Positions 23,586-32,515 of a DNA stretch of 33,217 bases are shown here, in pieces. Both the position numbers and the translations under genes were made by a program. The stretch lies in the NCBI GenBank assembly GCA_025996895.1, contig BNTW01000025.1:1-33217 (forward strand). The letters run 5' to 3'. Numbering within the stretch: position 1 is the first letter of the stretch; each line of letters starts with the position of its first letter. The notes beneath the pieces are model-generated. The model saw nothing but the letters and a program-made list of their open reading frames with translations. It ran no database searches and had not been told where the DNA came from. The stretch comes from Bacteroidia bacterium (GTDB lineage Bacteria; Bacteroidota; Bacteroidia; Bacteroidales; Azobacteroidaceae).

Positions 23586-26500
23586 ATGAAAAAGAAGAAA
23601 AAACTTTATCCGTCAATCGTTGTTTTTTGCAGTTTCTGGCTTTTAAGTATGGCCGGTTCCAATTTGCAGGCACAAACAACAACAACGACCTCTGTACAGG
23701 TTACTTATGGAAGTTTAACAGGCAATACAGGAACGTTCAATCCAACGATTCCTTCCGGTATAACGAATTTACAAGGTCAGCTTTGGGGTGCCGGTGGTAG
23801 CGGCGGCGCCGCAAGAGCTTGCGGATATAATGCAGCAGGAACAGATCCTTATGTGGCTTGTGCTGCTTCGGGTGGTGGTGGCGGAGAATACAATACGTTT
23901 AATTTTGGTACCTATGCAGGTAGTTTGACCATTACGGTAGGACAGGGAAATACCGGTCAAGCCGGAGATGGCAATATTGAATGTAGAAATGATAAATATT
24001 ATGACAACATTGTTAATACTTATGATAGTTATAAATCACACGAGTGTGTTCAAGCAAGTGCCGGTGCTTATTCAAGAGTAGTAGGAAGCAGTACGGTTAC
24101 TGCAAATGGCGGGCAAGGAGGCTGGTCGTCTGCTATTGATGCTAATGCGGCTCATGGATACGGAAGTGGTGATTTGCCGAGCGGCTCTGATGCGTCTTCA
24201 ACAGGAGGAGCCGGTGGGACCGGTGGCGGAGGAACTTCAGGCAGCAATGGAGGTGCAGGAGCTGCCTCCCAATCGGGACAAAGTTATAGTTCGACCGGCG
24301 GATATGGAGGCAGTTCTCCCAATGGCGGAGCACAGGTGAATATGACGGGCGGATCAACTGAAGGAGCAACGACCGGCAATGGAGGAAATTTTCCCGGCGG
24401 GGGTGGTGCCGGAGGCTCGGCGCGTGGTCGTGATGGGGGTTGCGATGTAGGAGATGGAGGATCCGGTGCCAACGGCCAGGTAATCATTACTTTTTCATAC
24501 AGCAAAGTATTGCCGGTTATTGATGGAAATCCTGTTCGTGAATTAACGCCAGGAGCAACGTTTTATTTGACGGTAAATTCCGCAGCGTCTGCTACACAAG
24601 ATTATCAATGGTTCAAAGATGGCGTGGAGATATCCGGACAAACCGGTACTGCACTTGAAGTAAGTGCTCCGGGAGAGTATACTGTCCAAACAAAAAATAA
24701 GGTAACGGAAACCATTAATTTCACCGGTGCTGTCAGTGTTTCTCTATCCGACAATAATGATGTTTCGTCCGTAATTGGAACAACGCTCACGGTAGGCTCT
24801 ATCAATGAATGGAGCGAATCCGCTGTTGTAAAAGTGGTTAGTGTTCCCGCTGAAACAGGTATTTCCGTCTGGTCTCCCAATTATGCAGGGCATAGCGGTA
24901 CGAATGTAACCGATTCAACGAATTGGTTTGACAATCGCAACTGGTATCCGGGTAACGTTCCTACGGAAACCTCACGTGTTTATATTCCCTCTTACGATTT
25001 GGTCAATGGCGGCCAGATAATATGTTTTCCTTATTTACCCGCACCCACTCTGACAGATACGGCTAAATGCGAGCGTATTTATATCATGCACGGAGCAGAA
25101 ATCGGAAATCCGCAATATCTGAAATACAACGGAGCTTTTTTCCAGTATAATCTGGGATTGGACGGGCCTGTTGCACAAACGTTTGCCACAAAAACCGAAT
25201 TAGACGGTTTTATTACTAATTTCCCCACTGAATATGACCATTTGATGTTGTCGGCCGGAATGTCGCAATTACATGAATTAGAGCGTGGACAATGGCATTT
25301 ATTGTCGGCTCCCATGCGGAGCGTGCTTTCGGGCGATTATGCTTTTGGAGGCGTACCGCGCACGTTTATCCGGAAATTCGATGCCGACACAACTTTGCAA
25401 GGCTCGGCATTCAAAGGGAACTGGACGGATTATTACACTTCTCAGGTTGTGCCGCTGGCCGCTGCCGAAGGTTTTGCCGTATGGATTAACGATTATCAGG
25501 ATAAAATGTATTATCGCGAAACGGAAACTGGTCTGGACGAAAATGCTATGGGTTTCGGCTTCCCGTCTTCGCGTACGGTCGGCTTATCGCAAATCAACGG
25601 TATTCTGGAATTTCCATACAGCGATATAAATCACGTTTTGCAGTTCGACAAACATCAATTGGCTCATCGTACGCATACGTTAGATGGAGTTCAGCGAACA
25701 GTCTTTTATTATTATCAAATGGAAAACCTGGCGTTGAGAAACAGTACCGAAGGCCCGATTCAGCGCGGAAATCCGGAATATTTCAATTTTGATGCTGCTA
25801 ACGGGCAAGCCAACGGAAGCGGTATTGTTCAATACACAATCAATCAGGGAGCGCAATCCTCTATTGCGTTGATTGGTAATCCTTTCCCGACTACCATTGA
25901 TTTCGATCAATTTATAAATGACAATCCGGGTAAAATCAAAAACGGCTATACCACTTGGACAGGAACTTCCTTTGATTCTTATTTGCAGGTAATCGGAACT
26001 GGCTCAACTACCACTTTGACCAAATACATTGCTCCGGGACAGGGCTTTTTGGTTGAATTATTGAGTGCTTCAGCCGCTTTGTCTTTCAATCCGGCCACTT
26101 TATCTGTTCGCCGCACGCCTTCGGCGACCTCTGTATTACATTCGATCGAAGTGCCGGCAAGCATTATCACGATTGAAGTAAGTAATAAAGAGGGAAGCCG
26201 GCAGACTTTTATTGTGCAGAACGACAACGGACAAACGACGGTTTCAGATTGGGATATGAGTAAAATCATCACTTCTTTCCGTGCGTTTCCCGAAGTCTAT
26301 ACGCTTAAAAATCAAGCGGAAGGACGTCCTTTGGGCGTAGTCAATAATGTTATTCCCAAAAAAGTGGAAATGTTAATTCCGGTGGGAATTGCGACAACGG
26401 CTTCCGGCAAACTGCATTTTTCGCTTTCGGGAATGGAAAAGTTCGATGGAAAAGTGATTTTCGTTGATGCGCAGTCAGGCGAAACCGATATTTCAGGCAG

Positions 26501-26843
26501 CGATTTGTTTGAATACAATACGGATTATACGCCGGCTAAAAACAGCAACAATGAAGTGCTGGCTTGCGAAAACCGCTTTTTTATTCGTGTATCGTCACAA
26601 ACGGCCGTCAATTCGATAGACAAATCCGATGTAGTCGTAAGGGCTTCGACCGGCGATTGGGGAATCCGGTTTTATTCCAATTATCCGATCCAGTCGCTTG
26701 CTTTGTACGATATACAGGGGCGGTTAATTCACGAAAATACGACAGTAAAGGCATTCACTTATGACGTGAATTGTAAGGGAAAATTCTTTGTGGCTAAGGT
26801 AGTTACCGATTTCGGTGTAAAACAGTTGAAGATTATACGTTAG
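23217..26843 (+). CDS. T9SS-exported glycine-rich giant protein with two-module precursor
   Basis: 1208 residues. Residues 1-123 form a separate exported module (own entry). Met124 (23586) starts a second signal peptide (KKKKKLYPSIVVFCSFWLLS, ending LQAQ). A glycine-rich domain (about 180-427) with GAGGSGGAARA, SLTITVGQG and GGNFPGGGGAGGSARG follows, like Gly-rich domains of tail fibres and adhesins. Next are an Ig-like domain (about 432-520, DYQWFKDGVEISGQTG) and a region from about 552 shared with the protein at 1-4306 (DNRNWYPGNVP; RGQWHLLSAP; IGNPFPTTIDF). A type-A T9SS sorting domain ends the protein (LALYDIQGRLIHEN, KGKFFVAKVVTDFGVKQLKI). The sorting domain implies outer-membrane export and cell-surface attachment. 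Likely adhesin or matrix protein; ligand unknown. Confidence 0.9.
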   Translation: MISFRFVNKCNNSCIVAVTVLSFVLFCSFAPAENEYTFKADPYSDSFSSEFSFSEITSFKYYVSSSDMDFAGWLRRDPSSSDPDDPNYDPDARGVGEIPIGDVMFLGIFIWVLAYCVYSRGNNMKKKKKLYPSIVVFCSFWLLSMAGSNLQAQTTTTTSVQVTYGSLTGNTGTFNPTIPSGITNLQGQLWGAGGSGGAARACGYNAAGTDPYVACAASGGGGGEYNTFNFGTYAGSLTITVGQGNTGQAGDGNIECRNDKYYDNIVNTYDSYKSHECVQASAGAYSRVVGSSTVTANGGQGGWSSAIDANAAHGYGSGDLPSGSDASSTGGAGGTGGGGTSGSNGGAGAASQSGQSYSSTGGYGGSSPNGGAQVNMTGGSTEGATTGNGGNFPGGGGAGGSARGRDGGCDVGDGGSGANGQVIITFSYSKVLPVIDGNPVRELTPGATFYLTVNSAASATQDYQWFKDGVEISGQTGTALEVSAPGEYTVQTKNKVTETINFTGAVSVSLSDNNDVSSVIGTTLTVGSINEWSESAVVKVVSVPAETGISVWSPNYAGHSGTNVTDSTNWFDNRNWYPGNVPTETSRVYIPSYDLVNGGQIICFPYLPAPTLTDTAKCERIYIMHGAEIGNPQYLKYNGAFFQYNLGLDGPVAQTFATKTELDGFITNFPTEYDHLMLSAGMSQLHELERGQWHLLSAPMRSVLSGDYAFGGVPRTFIRKFDADTTLQGSAFKGNWTDYYTSQVVPLAAAEGFAVWINDYQDKMYYRETETGLDENAMGFGFPSSRTVGLSQINGILEFPYSDINHVLQFDKHQLAHRTHTLDGVQRTVFYYYQMENLALRNSTEGPIQRGNPEYFNFDAANGQANGSGIVQYTINQGAQSSIALIGNPFPTTIDFDQFINDNPGKIKNGYTTWTGTSFDSYLQVIGTGSTTTLTKYIAPGQGFLVELLSASAALSFNPATLSVRRTPSATSVLHSIEVPASIITIEVSNKEGSRQTFIVQNDNGQTTVSDWDMSKIITSFRAFPEVYTLKNQAEGRPLGVVNNVIPKKVEMLIPVGIATTASGKLHFSLSGMEKFDGKVIFVDAQSGETDISGSDLFEYNTDYTPAKNSNNEVLACENRFFIRVSSQTAVNSIDKSDVVVRASTGDWGIRFYSNYPIQSLALYDIQGRLIHENTTVKAFTYDVNCKGKFFVAKVVTDFGVKQLKIIR

Positions 26844-26866
26844 TAGGGGGTAACGTGTGCGTTGCC

Positions 26867-27436
26867 TTATTTGGGAATAGAATACTGCCGGATTTCTTTG
26901 CGCAACAGTTTGGATTTTCCGCCGGTGAAGTTGTCTAACAATGCCCAAAACTGGGGGCTGTGATTCATTTGCCGGGTGTGACAAAGTTCGTGCAACAAAA
27001 CGTATTCGATTAAGTGTGAAGGCAATCGCATCAGATAGAGCGACAAGTTGATAGTGCCTTTGGAAGAGCAAGAGCCCCAGCGGGTTTTGCTTTTTCTGAT
27101 TTTCACTTCACGGTAGGTAAATCCGTACAATTTTGCTAAACGGTCTAACTCGGCGGGCAAATATTGCTTTGCCTGCTTCCTCAATACATTTTCGTCGATG
27201 GACGGAAGCGCGGGTTTTGCTTGCAAAGCCAGCGTCTGTTTCTTTTCTGCAATCGTTTTTCTTTCTTTTTCTAAAAATTGCAGGGCAAAAGGGTAAGTTC
27301 CTATGTATGGTATGGTTACGGTAATGGTTTCTGCTTTCACCCGGATAATGTAGCGTTTGGCGCGCCGGTTTTTGCGAAACACGATTTCGCCCAATTGCGT
27401 ATCTTGCAGGGTTTTAACGATTTCCGTTGGGGGCAT
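26867..27436 (-). CDS. YgjP-type metallopeptidase (DUF45/M48-like)
   Basis: A 189-residue cytoplasmic protein with the zinc-binding HExxH motif H149-E150-L-C-H153 and a further His at 159 (HELCHTRQMNHSPQFW). It is preceded by the family sequence SKTRWGSCSSKGTINLSLYLMRLP. This is the YgjP/DUF45 (SprT-like) group, whose natural substrates are mostly unknown and which is often encoded near restriction or repair genes. Its start overlaps the 3' end of the ygiQ-type gene by 23 bases, so it is probably translated from the same message. It converges on the T9SS protein gene, with stops 23 bases apart. Confidence 0.9.
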   Translation of the reverse strand: MPPTEIVKTLQDTQLGEIVFRKNRRAKRYIIRVKAETITVTIPYIGTYPFALQFLEKERKTIAEKKQTLALQAKPALPSIDENVLRKQAKQYLPAELDRLAKLYGFTYREVKIRKSKTRWGSCSSKGTINLSLYLMRLPSHLIEYVLLHELCHTRQMNHSPQFWALLDNFTGGKSKLLRKEIRQYSIPK

Positions 27437-29231
27437 ACAATTTTTTGATTAAATCCGGTCGTTTCAATTTGTTCAGCGAACGGATAATTTGCTGTTTGTA
27501 GTGCGGGTCGTACCAGAAAAAATATTGCCGTTGATTTAATTTTTCAGCCTGCGTTTTTGCCGTATAAATTGGTTTCAAGGTGTAGGGATGCAGACCGGTG
27601 TAAAAAATCTCGGTCGATAACGTCATGGGTGTGGGCGTAAAATCTTGTATTTGTTCGAGTTGGAAATTCAACTCTTTGGAAATTACCGCCAATTCGGCCA
27701 TGTCAATTTCTTCCGAAGCAGGGTGCGAACTCATGAAATACGGAATTAACTGCTGTTTGAGGTTTCCCTCGCGGTTGATTTTGTCAAAAATTTTCTTGAA
27801 CTGCCGGAAAGTCGAAAAATCCGGCTTCCGAATGCACTGAAGCGTTTGGGGCGACGTGTGTTCGGGCGCAACTTTCAGCCGTCCCGAAACGTGTTTTTGT
27901 ATCAATTCCTGCGTGTAATCCCGCGCTGATTTATTTAGTTCGCCGTTTTCATATTGATTTACAAGCAAATCGTAGCGGACGCCGCTGCCGATAAATGATT
28001 TTTTCACTTCCGGAATTTTATCGACCGCCTGGTAAAGTTCCAATAACGGACGATGGTCGGCATTCAGGTTTTTGCAGATAACCGGAAAAATGCAAGACGG
28101 TTTTTTGCATTGCGCGCAAATCGCCAAGTCTTTCCCTTTCATGCCGTACATATTGGCCGACGGTCCGCCTAAATCACTGATATATCCTTTGAAATCAGGC
28201 ATTTGCGTTACTTTCTTTACTTCCCGCAAAATGGATTTTTTCGAGCGCGACGCAATAAATTTTCCCTGATGGGCAGAAATCGTGCAAAAAGCGCAACCGC
28301 CGAAGCATCCACGATGGATATTGACCGAATGGCGAATCATTTCATACGCCGGAATGCGTTTGTCCTTATATTTAGGGTGGGGTAGGCGCGTGTAGGGCAG
28401 ATCGAACGAAGCGTCGATTTCTCCGGTCGTCATCGGCGGATAAGGCGGATTGACAACAACAAGCCGATTTTCAGTTGATTGAACTAATCGCGAAGCGTGC
28501 ATTTTGTTGGATTCTTCCTCGATATGTTTAAAATTTTCGGCTTGCTTCCGTTTGTCTTTCAAGCAATCTTCGTACGAAAACAACTGAATATTGCCTTTTT
28601 CCGGCTGAATGTTTTGTCGTAAAATTACTGTTTGCGGGATTGTATCGACTGTTTGAATATTTTCACCCTTTTCCAACGCTTCGACAATCGCCTGAATCGG
28701 TTTTTCGCCCGCGCCATACACCAGCATATCGGCTTTCGCCGGCAAGAGAATGCTCGGCAATAGTTTATCCTGCCAATAATCGTAATGTGACAACCGGCGC
28801 AACGAGGCCTCAATCCCACCGAGAATGACCGGCGTTTCGGGAAAAAGTTCTTTCAAAATGTTTGAATAAACGATAGTCGGATAGTCCGGACGCAGGTCGA
28901 TACGCGCGTCGGGCGTGTAGGCGTCTTCCGAACGAAGCCGTTTGTTGGCCGTGTATTTGTTAATCATGGAGTCCATCGCGCCTGCCGAAATGGCGAAAAA
29001 AAGGCGCGGTTTGCCCAATTTCTTGAAATCGCGCAGGTCGTCGCGCCAATTCGGTTGCGGAACGATAGCGACCTTCAATCCCAACGCTTTGAGCGTGCGA
29101 CCGATAACTGCCGCGCCGAACGAAGGATGATCAACGTAGGCGTCTCCGCTGAAAAGTATTACGTCCAACTCGTCCCAACCGCGTTGTTCGACTTCTTTTT
29201 TTGTTGTGGGCAACCAATCGGTTAAATTCAA
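27414..29231 (-). CDS. ygiQ: YgiQ family radical SAM protein
   Basis: A large radical S-adenosylmethionine protein with the family N-terminus LTDWLPTTKKEVEQRGWDE-L-DVILFSGDAYVDHPSFGA. The 4Fe-4S cysteines are C309, C313 and C316 (HRGCFGGCAFC), and the C-terminal domain is typical (FTPTPMTLSTEIFYTGLHP). The reaction is unknown. Start codon: no ATG exists between the promoter and the conserved start, so a TTG at 29231 (605 residues) or 29237 must be used. The upstream TTG at 29258 falls inside the -7 box at 29256-29263. First gene of a two-gene run with the YgjP-type peptidase. Confidence 0.92.
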   Translation of the reverse strand: MNLTDWLPTTKKEVEQRGWDELDVILFSGDAYVDHPSFGAAVIGRTLKALGLKVAIVPQPNWRDDLRDFKKLGKPRLFFAISAGAMDSMINKYTANKRLRSEDAYTPDARIDLRPDYPTIVYSNILKELFPETPVILGGIEASLRRLSHYDYWQDKLLPSILLPAKADMLVYGAGEKPIQAIVEALEKGENIQTVDTIPQTVILRQNIQPEKGNIQLFSYEDCLKDKRKQAENFKHIEEESNKMHASRLVQSTENRLVVVNPPYPPMTTGEIDASFDLPYTRLPHPKYKDKRIPAYEMIRHSVNIHRGCFGGCAFCTISAHQGKFIASRSKKSILREVKKVTQMPDFKGYISDLGGPSANMYGMKGKDLAICAQCKKPSCIFPVICKNLNADHRPLLELYQAVDKIPEVKKSFIGSGVRYDLLVNQYENGELNKSARDYTQELIQKHVSGRLKVAPEHTSPQTLQCIRKPDFSTFRQFKKIFDKINREGNLKQQLIPYFMSSHPASEEIDMAELAVISKELNFQLEQIQDFTPTPMTLSTEIFYTGLHPYTLKPIYTAKTQAEKLNQRQYFFWYDPHYKQQIIRSLNKLKRPDLIKKLYAPNGNR

Positions 29232-29252
29232 TGTCAATAAAATTAAAAATTT
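29229..29252. repeat. 24-bp imperfect direct repeat, left copy
   Basis: CAATGTCAATAAAATT plus eight more bases matches 29302-29325 with two differences. This copy holds the ygiQ start region; the other lies downstream of the facing promoter. Confidence 0.7.
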
Positions 29253-29255
29253 CTG

Positions 29256-29263
29256 CAAAGGTA
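29256..29263 (-). promoter_or_regulatory. -7 box for ygiQ
   Basis: On the minus strand this reads TACCTTTG. It is one arm of a perfect 10-base inverted repeat (TGCAAAGGTA 29254-29263, TACCTTTGCA 29294-29303) formed with the opposite promoter. It implies a very short leader before the TTG start. Confidence 0.65.
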
Positions 29264-29293
29264 TTATTATTATTCGTTTTTAAAAGAAAATCC

Positions 29294-29301
29294 TACCTTT
29301 G
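29294..29301 (+). promoter_or_regulatory. -7 box for the DUF3990-like gene
   Basis: TACCTTTG on the plus strand, about 55 bases before the ATG at 29357, divergent from the ygiQ box. Confidence 0.55.
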
Positions 29302-29325
29302 CAATGTCAATAAAATTGCAAATTT
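29302..29325. repeat. 24-bp imperfect direct repeat, right copy
   Basis: Matches 29229-29252 at 22 of 24 positions. It seems to be a duplicated piece of the ygiQ 5' region placed in the leader of the small plus-strand gene. Confidence 0.7.
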
Positions 29326-29356
29326 TTATCAATCAACAATATAAGTAAACGAAATT

Positions 29357-29614
29357 ATGAAAATTTATCATGGCAGTTATACGGTAGTTGAAAAGCCAAA
29401 AATTCTAAAAAGCAGATTTCCAAAAGATTTTGGCAAAGTGTATAAACGTCTGATTATTGATGTTGGTAAAAAAGAAAACAAGCCATTCATTGATATTTTG
29501 ACGGAAATTTATAACTCATGGCTTTCCCGCAAAATAGAAGATTTTAACAGTAGCATTTATTACGAGAGTCCCGAATATCTTTTGCAGTCTTATCTAATGG
29601 GTGACACTGTATAG
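29357..29614 (+). CDS. Small DUF3990-like protein, probable deletion remnant
   Basis: 85 residues. The first 27 (MKIYHGSYTVVEKPKILKSR, then FPKDFGK) match the start of DUF3990 proteins, which resemble ADP-ribosyltransferase toxins (YHGS motif). In that family DFG is normally followed by a G-F-Y segment and about 100 more residues. Here it switches to VYKRLIIDVGKKENKPFIDI and an acidic tail (YYESPEYLLQSYLMGD) that I do not recognise. The simplest reading is an internal deletion joining a DUF3990 start to the end of a neighbouring gene. It lies behind its own promoter, convergent with the AddB-like gene. A toxin function is doubtful because most of the fold is missing. Confidence 0.6.
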   Translation: MKIYHGSYTVVEKPKILKSRFPKDFGKVYKRLIIDVGKKENKPFIDILTEIYNSWLSRKIEDFNSSIYYESPEYLLQSYLMGDTV

Positions 29615-29629
29615 TCCGTAACAATAATT

Positions 29630-32509
29630 TTAGCGATTACACATTTCCCGAAAATCACAATATTCGCAGGTTTGCACGATTTCCGTCTGCCGGAAAGGAA
29701 TGTCCGGATCGAAAATTTCGTCAATTTTCGCTACCAGCAACTGCCGGAAATCCACGTCTAATGTCCGAAAATCGGTTATCGGCTCTTTTTCGTATAGAAT
29801 GACCGGCGAATAATTTTCTTTAGCAATTTGCTGTAAATAAAGCAGTTCTGGAATGACCGGCGCGCGAAAATCCGTTTTTTGCAACAAGGCCGACGCATAC
29901 ACAAACGTCTGGAAAACGTGCGAAGCGCGGTTGTTTTTTTGTTCAAAAAGTTCGTCCAGCGACTTGTAGTCCTTCGCTTTTCCCGAAGTTTTGTAATCCA
30001 GCAAGTGAAACCGGCCGTCTTTTTCTTCCAAACGGTCGATAATTCCGCCGACAGACACGCGGACGTTCCGTTCCGGCAGATCGAAAGGACAATCGACCGG
30101 CTCTTCCAACCCGCGAAGCGTGAAAGGGGCGCGTTGCCGGTCGAAACGAATTAACCGTTCCAGCATTTTGCAAATCACATGAAAATTGATCAGTTGTTCG
30201 CCGTTAAAATCTTCTTCCACTACCTGCCGGTCTTTAAAATATTCCTTTTCAAACGCCCGCAAGACCTGATTTCTGATTTTATGCGGATATTCCAGGTATT
30301 CGTCAAGCATCTCTTTACTAACCTCAAACGATACCTGTCTTGTACCGTGCGCCGCATACCGTGCACCCATTTCTCGATAGAGAAACTCCGCTGAGCGGTG
30401 AAAAATCAAACCGAAAACGGAATTATCCAGCTCGTCGCCCCATTCATTCGGATTGCGCAACCCCCTGACGTATTGCAAATAAAATTTGTAACTGCAACTA
30501 ATAAAGGTATTCAACGCAGTCGGCGACAAGCGGTAGGCTTGCGGCTGCGTATGTAAATCGTAGGCTTTCCGCAAGGCTTCCAATATTTCCGTATCTTTTT
30601 CTATCACAATAGGTTGCGATTGCCGGGGCTGAATAGCCGCTTGCAACGAAAAACGCTTGATAACGCCTTTCAAACGCGGATCGATTAGCAATTGCAGGAG
30701 AAAACGGCTCATCTCGGCCTTTCCGGTCTGCGATTGGTCGGTGTGATAGACCAGCGTGATTTTTTCTGCCCGCTGAATGAGGCGATAAAAATAATAGGCA
30801 TAAATTGAATCCTGATGTTCAACCGTGCTCAACCCGAAATGCTTCCGTAAAAATTGCGGGATAAAAGTGTTTTCGCTGGCTGTTCCGGGCATAAAACCCT
30901 CATTCACATTGAGTAGAAGTACATTTTTAAAGTCCAATGCGCGTGTCTCCAATACGCCCATGATTTGCAAGCCTTTGACCGGCTCGCCGTGAAACGGAAT
31001 TTGCACGGTCGATAACAATTTTCGCAGTAAACGAAGAAAAGTCGTTTTTTCGAGCTTCCAATGTTCGGTCGAAAGCAGTCCGTACAACCGGTTGACGACC
31101 TGATAGGCGCGAAAAATAGCCTCCTGATACAGACCGTTGTAGGTGCCGGAAAAAGCATTTTCATCTTCGTAGGATTGACCGGTTTTTTCGATTAATTCCA
31201 ACAAGTAACGCGCCAAACTCAACGTATCGGGCGCATGGCTGAACAACAGCGGATTTTTCAGCTCGTTCAACGTCGGCGAAAAAATATTGTTTTGTATCAA
31301 CGATTTTTCGATTTCGGCGGCTTCGGGAAAAATCGACGCCGTGTAGGGGTGGCGCAACACCGGCAAAACCTGTTTGTAATAAAACGACCGGTCGGACGCG
31401 CGGTAACCCTTGATTTGCATTTCGGCCACTGCCTGCAAAAAACTGCTGATAGCCGTCTGTGTGATGGGAAACCCCATCGTGATATTGACATTTTCTACTT
31501 TTTGAGGCGGAACAGCGTGCATCACCACCGGCAACAAATTTTCGTTGCACAACACAATCGCCGAATCGGGTTGCGTGAAAGAAGCCGGTCGATGCAATGA
31601 ATCAATCCATGGCTCAACTACAGCCGATTGTCCGCTTTCGGACGGAGAAGCCAGAAAAGTAATCGCTTTCGGCGTAGATAAAAACGTATCAAACAACGAC
31701 TTATCCAATGCCGATCCGAATTGGCGGATATTTTTTTGAATAAACCGTCCCGCTTCCGTATGAAGATAATACGTATCGTAATCCCAATAAAAAGAAGCGC
31801 GGTCTTTCAATTTCCGGAATAATTCTTCTTCGCAACGACTCAAGACATTGAAGCCGACGAAAACGTAGTGTTTGCCCGAAAAGGCGGTTGCTTCGTTTTC
31901 GACCACCGAGCGCATCAGCATACCCGGATAGGCGATGTTTTTAGCTGTCAATTTTTCTTTGAAACGCGTATAAACCTCGCCCAAGATATTCCAAATATTC
32001 CAGAAAGCAGTTTTTAGCGAGCTTTCTCCCTGAAAAGCCTGTTTGAAATAACGGCTTAATGCCTGAAGTTGGTCGTCGGTCAGATGAGAAAAATCATCGC
32101 GCAGGGCGTCCAAATCCTGCAAATTACTGAAGAGCGACCGTGCATTGACCCGGTTTTTATCGACATCGTCGAAGTCATTCAACAAAATTTCCCCGAAAAA
32201 GAAAAATTCGTCCAATGTTTCCGTCGAAGGTGTCTCGGCGTGCGCGTTATAAACCTGCAAATAGGTTTCATACAATTCGCCGATGAGTTGAATGTTGTCG
32301 CCTTTCCGCTGGGTAGAAGCCTGTTCAAACAAACTCTCAATCGAACGGTATTGCGGCGACCAAAGCGGCTTTCCGGCCTCCTGATACAGATAATTATTGA
32401 AAAACAAGCCTGCACGAATGCTGGGAAACACCACGACCACTTCCGATAAATCCGTTCCGAAACGCAACAGCAGGTCGCGGGCAACCAGCGATAAAAAAGG
32501 CGTAGCCAT
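29630..32509 (-). CDS. AddB-like PD-(D/E)XK nuclease with Fe-S cluster motif
   Basis: A 959-residue protein of the AddB/RexB kind. The N-terminal half resembles an inactive helicase; the start VVVVFPSIRAGLFFNNYL shows no GxxxxGK[ST] Walker A, unlike B. subtilis AddB. The C-terminal half is a RecB-family nuclease: VGGIIDRLEEKDGRFHLLDY with D838 and K840 in LLDYKTS. Cysteines C672, C948, C951 and C957 give the AddB iron-sulfur pattern C-(n)-CxxC-x5-C. Such proteins work with AddA helicase-nuclease to process double-strand breaks for RecA recombination; no addA gene is visible in the window. Only six bases separate it from the DUF3127 gene upstream. A repeat at 30341-30367 is read as MGARYAAHGTRQ in a loop. 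Confidence 0.87.
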   Translation of the reverse strand: MATPFLSLVARDLLLRFGTDLSEVVVVFPSIRAGLFFNNYLYQEAGKPLWSPQYRSIESLFEQASTQRKGDNIQLIGELYETYLQVYNAHAETPSTETLDEFFFFGEILLNDFDDVDKNRVNARSLFSNLQDLDALRDDFSHLTDDQLQALSRYFKQAFQGESSLKTAFWNIWNILGEVYTRFKEKLTAKNIAYPGMLMRSVVENEATAFSGKHYVFVGFNVLSRCEEELFRKLKDRASFYWDYDTYYLHTEAGRFIQKNIRQFGSALDKSLFDTFLSTPKAITFLASPSESGQSAVVEPWIDSLHRPASFTQPDSAIVLCNENLLPVVMHAVPPQKVENVNITMGFPITQTAISSFLQAVAEMQIKGYRASDRSFYYKQVLPVLRHPYTASIFPEAAEIEKSLIQNNIFSPTLNELKNPLLFSHAPDTLSLARYLLELIEKTGQSYEDENAFSGTYNGLYQEAIFRAYQVVNRLYGLLSTEHWKLEKTTFLRLLRKLLSTVQIPFHGEPVKGLQIMGVLETRALDFKNVLLLNVNEGFMPGTASENTFIPQFLRKHFGLSTVEHQDSIYAYYFYRLIQRAEKITLVYHTDQSQTGKAEMSRFLLQLLIDPRLKGVIKRFSLQAAIQPRQSQPIVIEKDTEILEALRKAYDLHTQPQAYRLSPTALNTFISCSYKFYLQYVRGLRNPNEWGDELDNSVFGLIFHRSAEFLYREMGARYAAHGTRQVSFEVSKEMLDEYLEYPHKIRNQVLRAFEKEYFKDRQVVEEDFNGEQLINFHVICKMLERLIRFDRQRAPFTLRGLEEPVDCPFDLPERNVRVSVGGIIDRLEEKDGRFHLLDYKTSGKAKDYKSLDELFEQKNNRASHVFQTFVYASALLQKTDFRAPVIPELLYLQQIAKENYSPVILYEKEPITDFRTLDVDFRQLLVAKIDEIFDPDIPFRQTEIVQTCEYCDFREMCNR
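30341..30367 (-). repeat. GGTGCACGGTA-type repeat in AddB-like gene
   Basis: On the minus strand GGTGCACGGTA is followed shortly by GGCGCACGGTACA. It is translated as GARYAAHGT between YREM and RQVSFEVSKEM. It shares an 11-mer with the RND pump gene at 19594-19604. Confidence 0.45.
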
Positions 32510-32515
32510 GGTCGT

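Noticed and set aside
23586..23590. Reading the giant protein as starting only at the second Met, with the upstream frame accidental
   Set aside because: The upstream frame has its own signal peptide, motif-helix-basic tail and promoter, and the same plan occurs independently at 4306.
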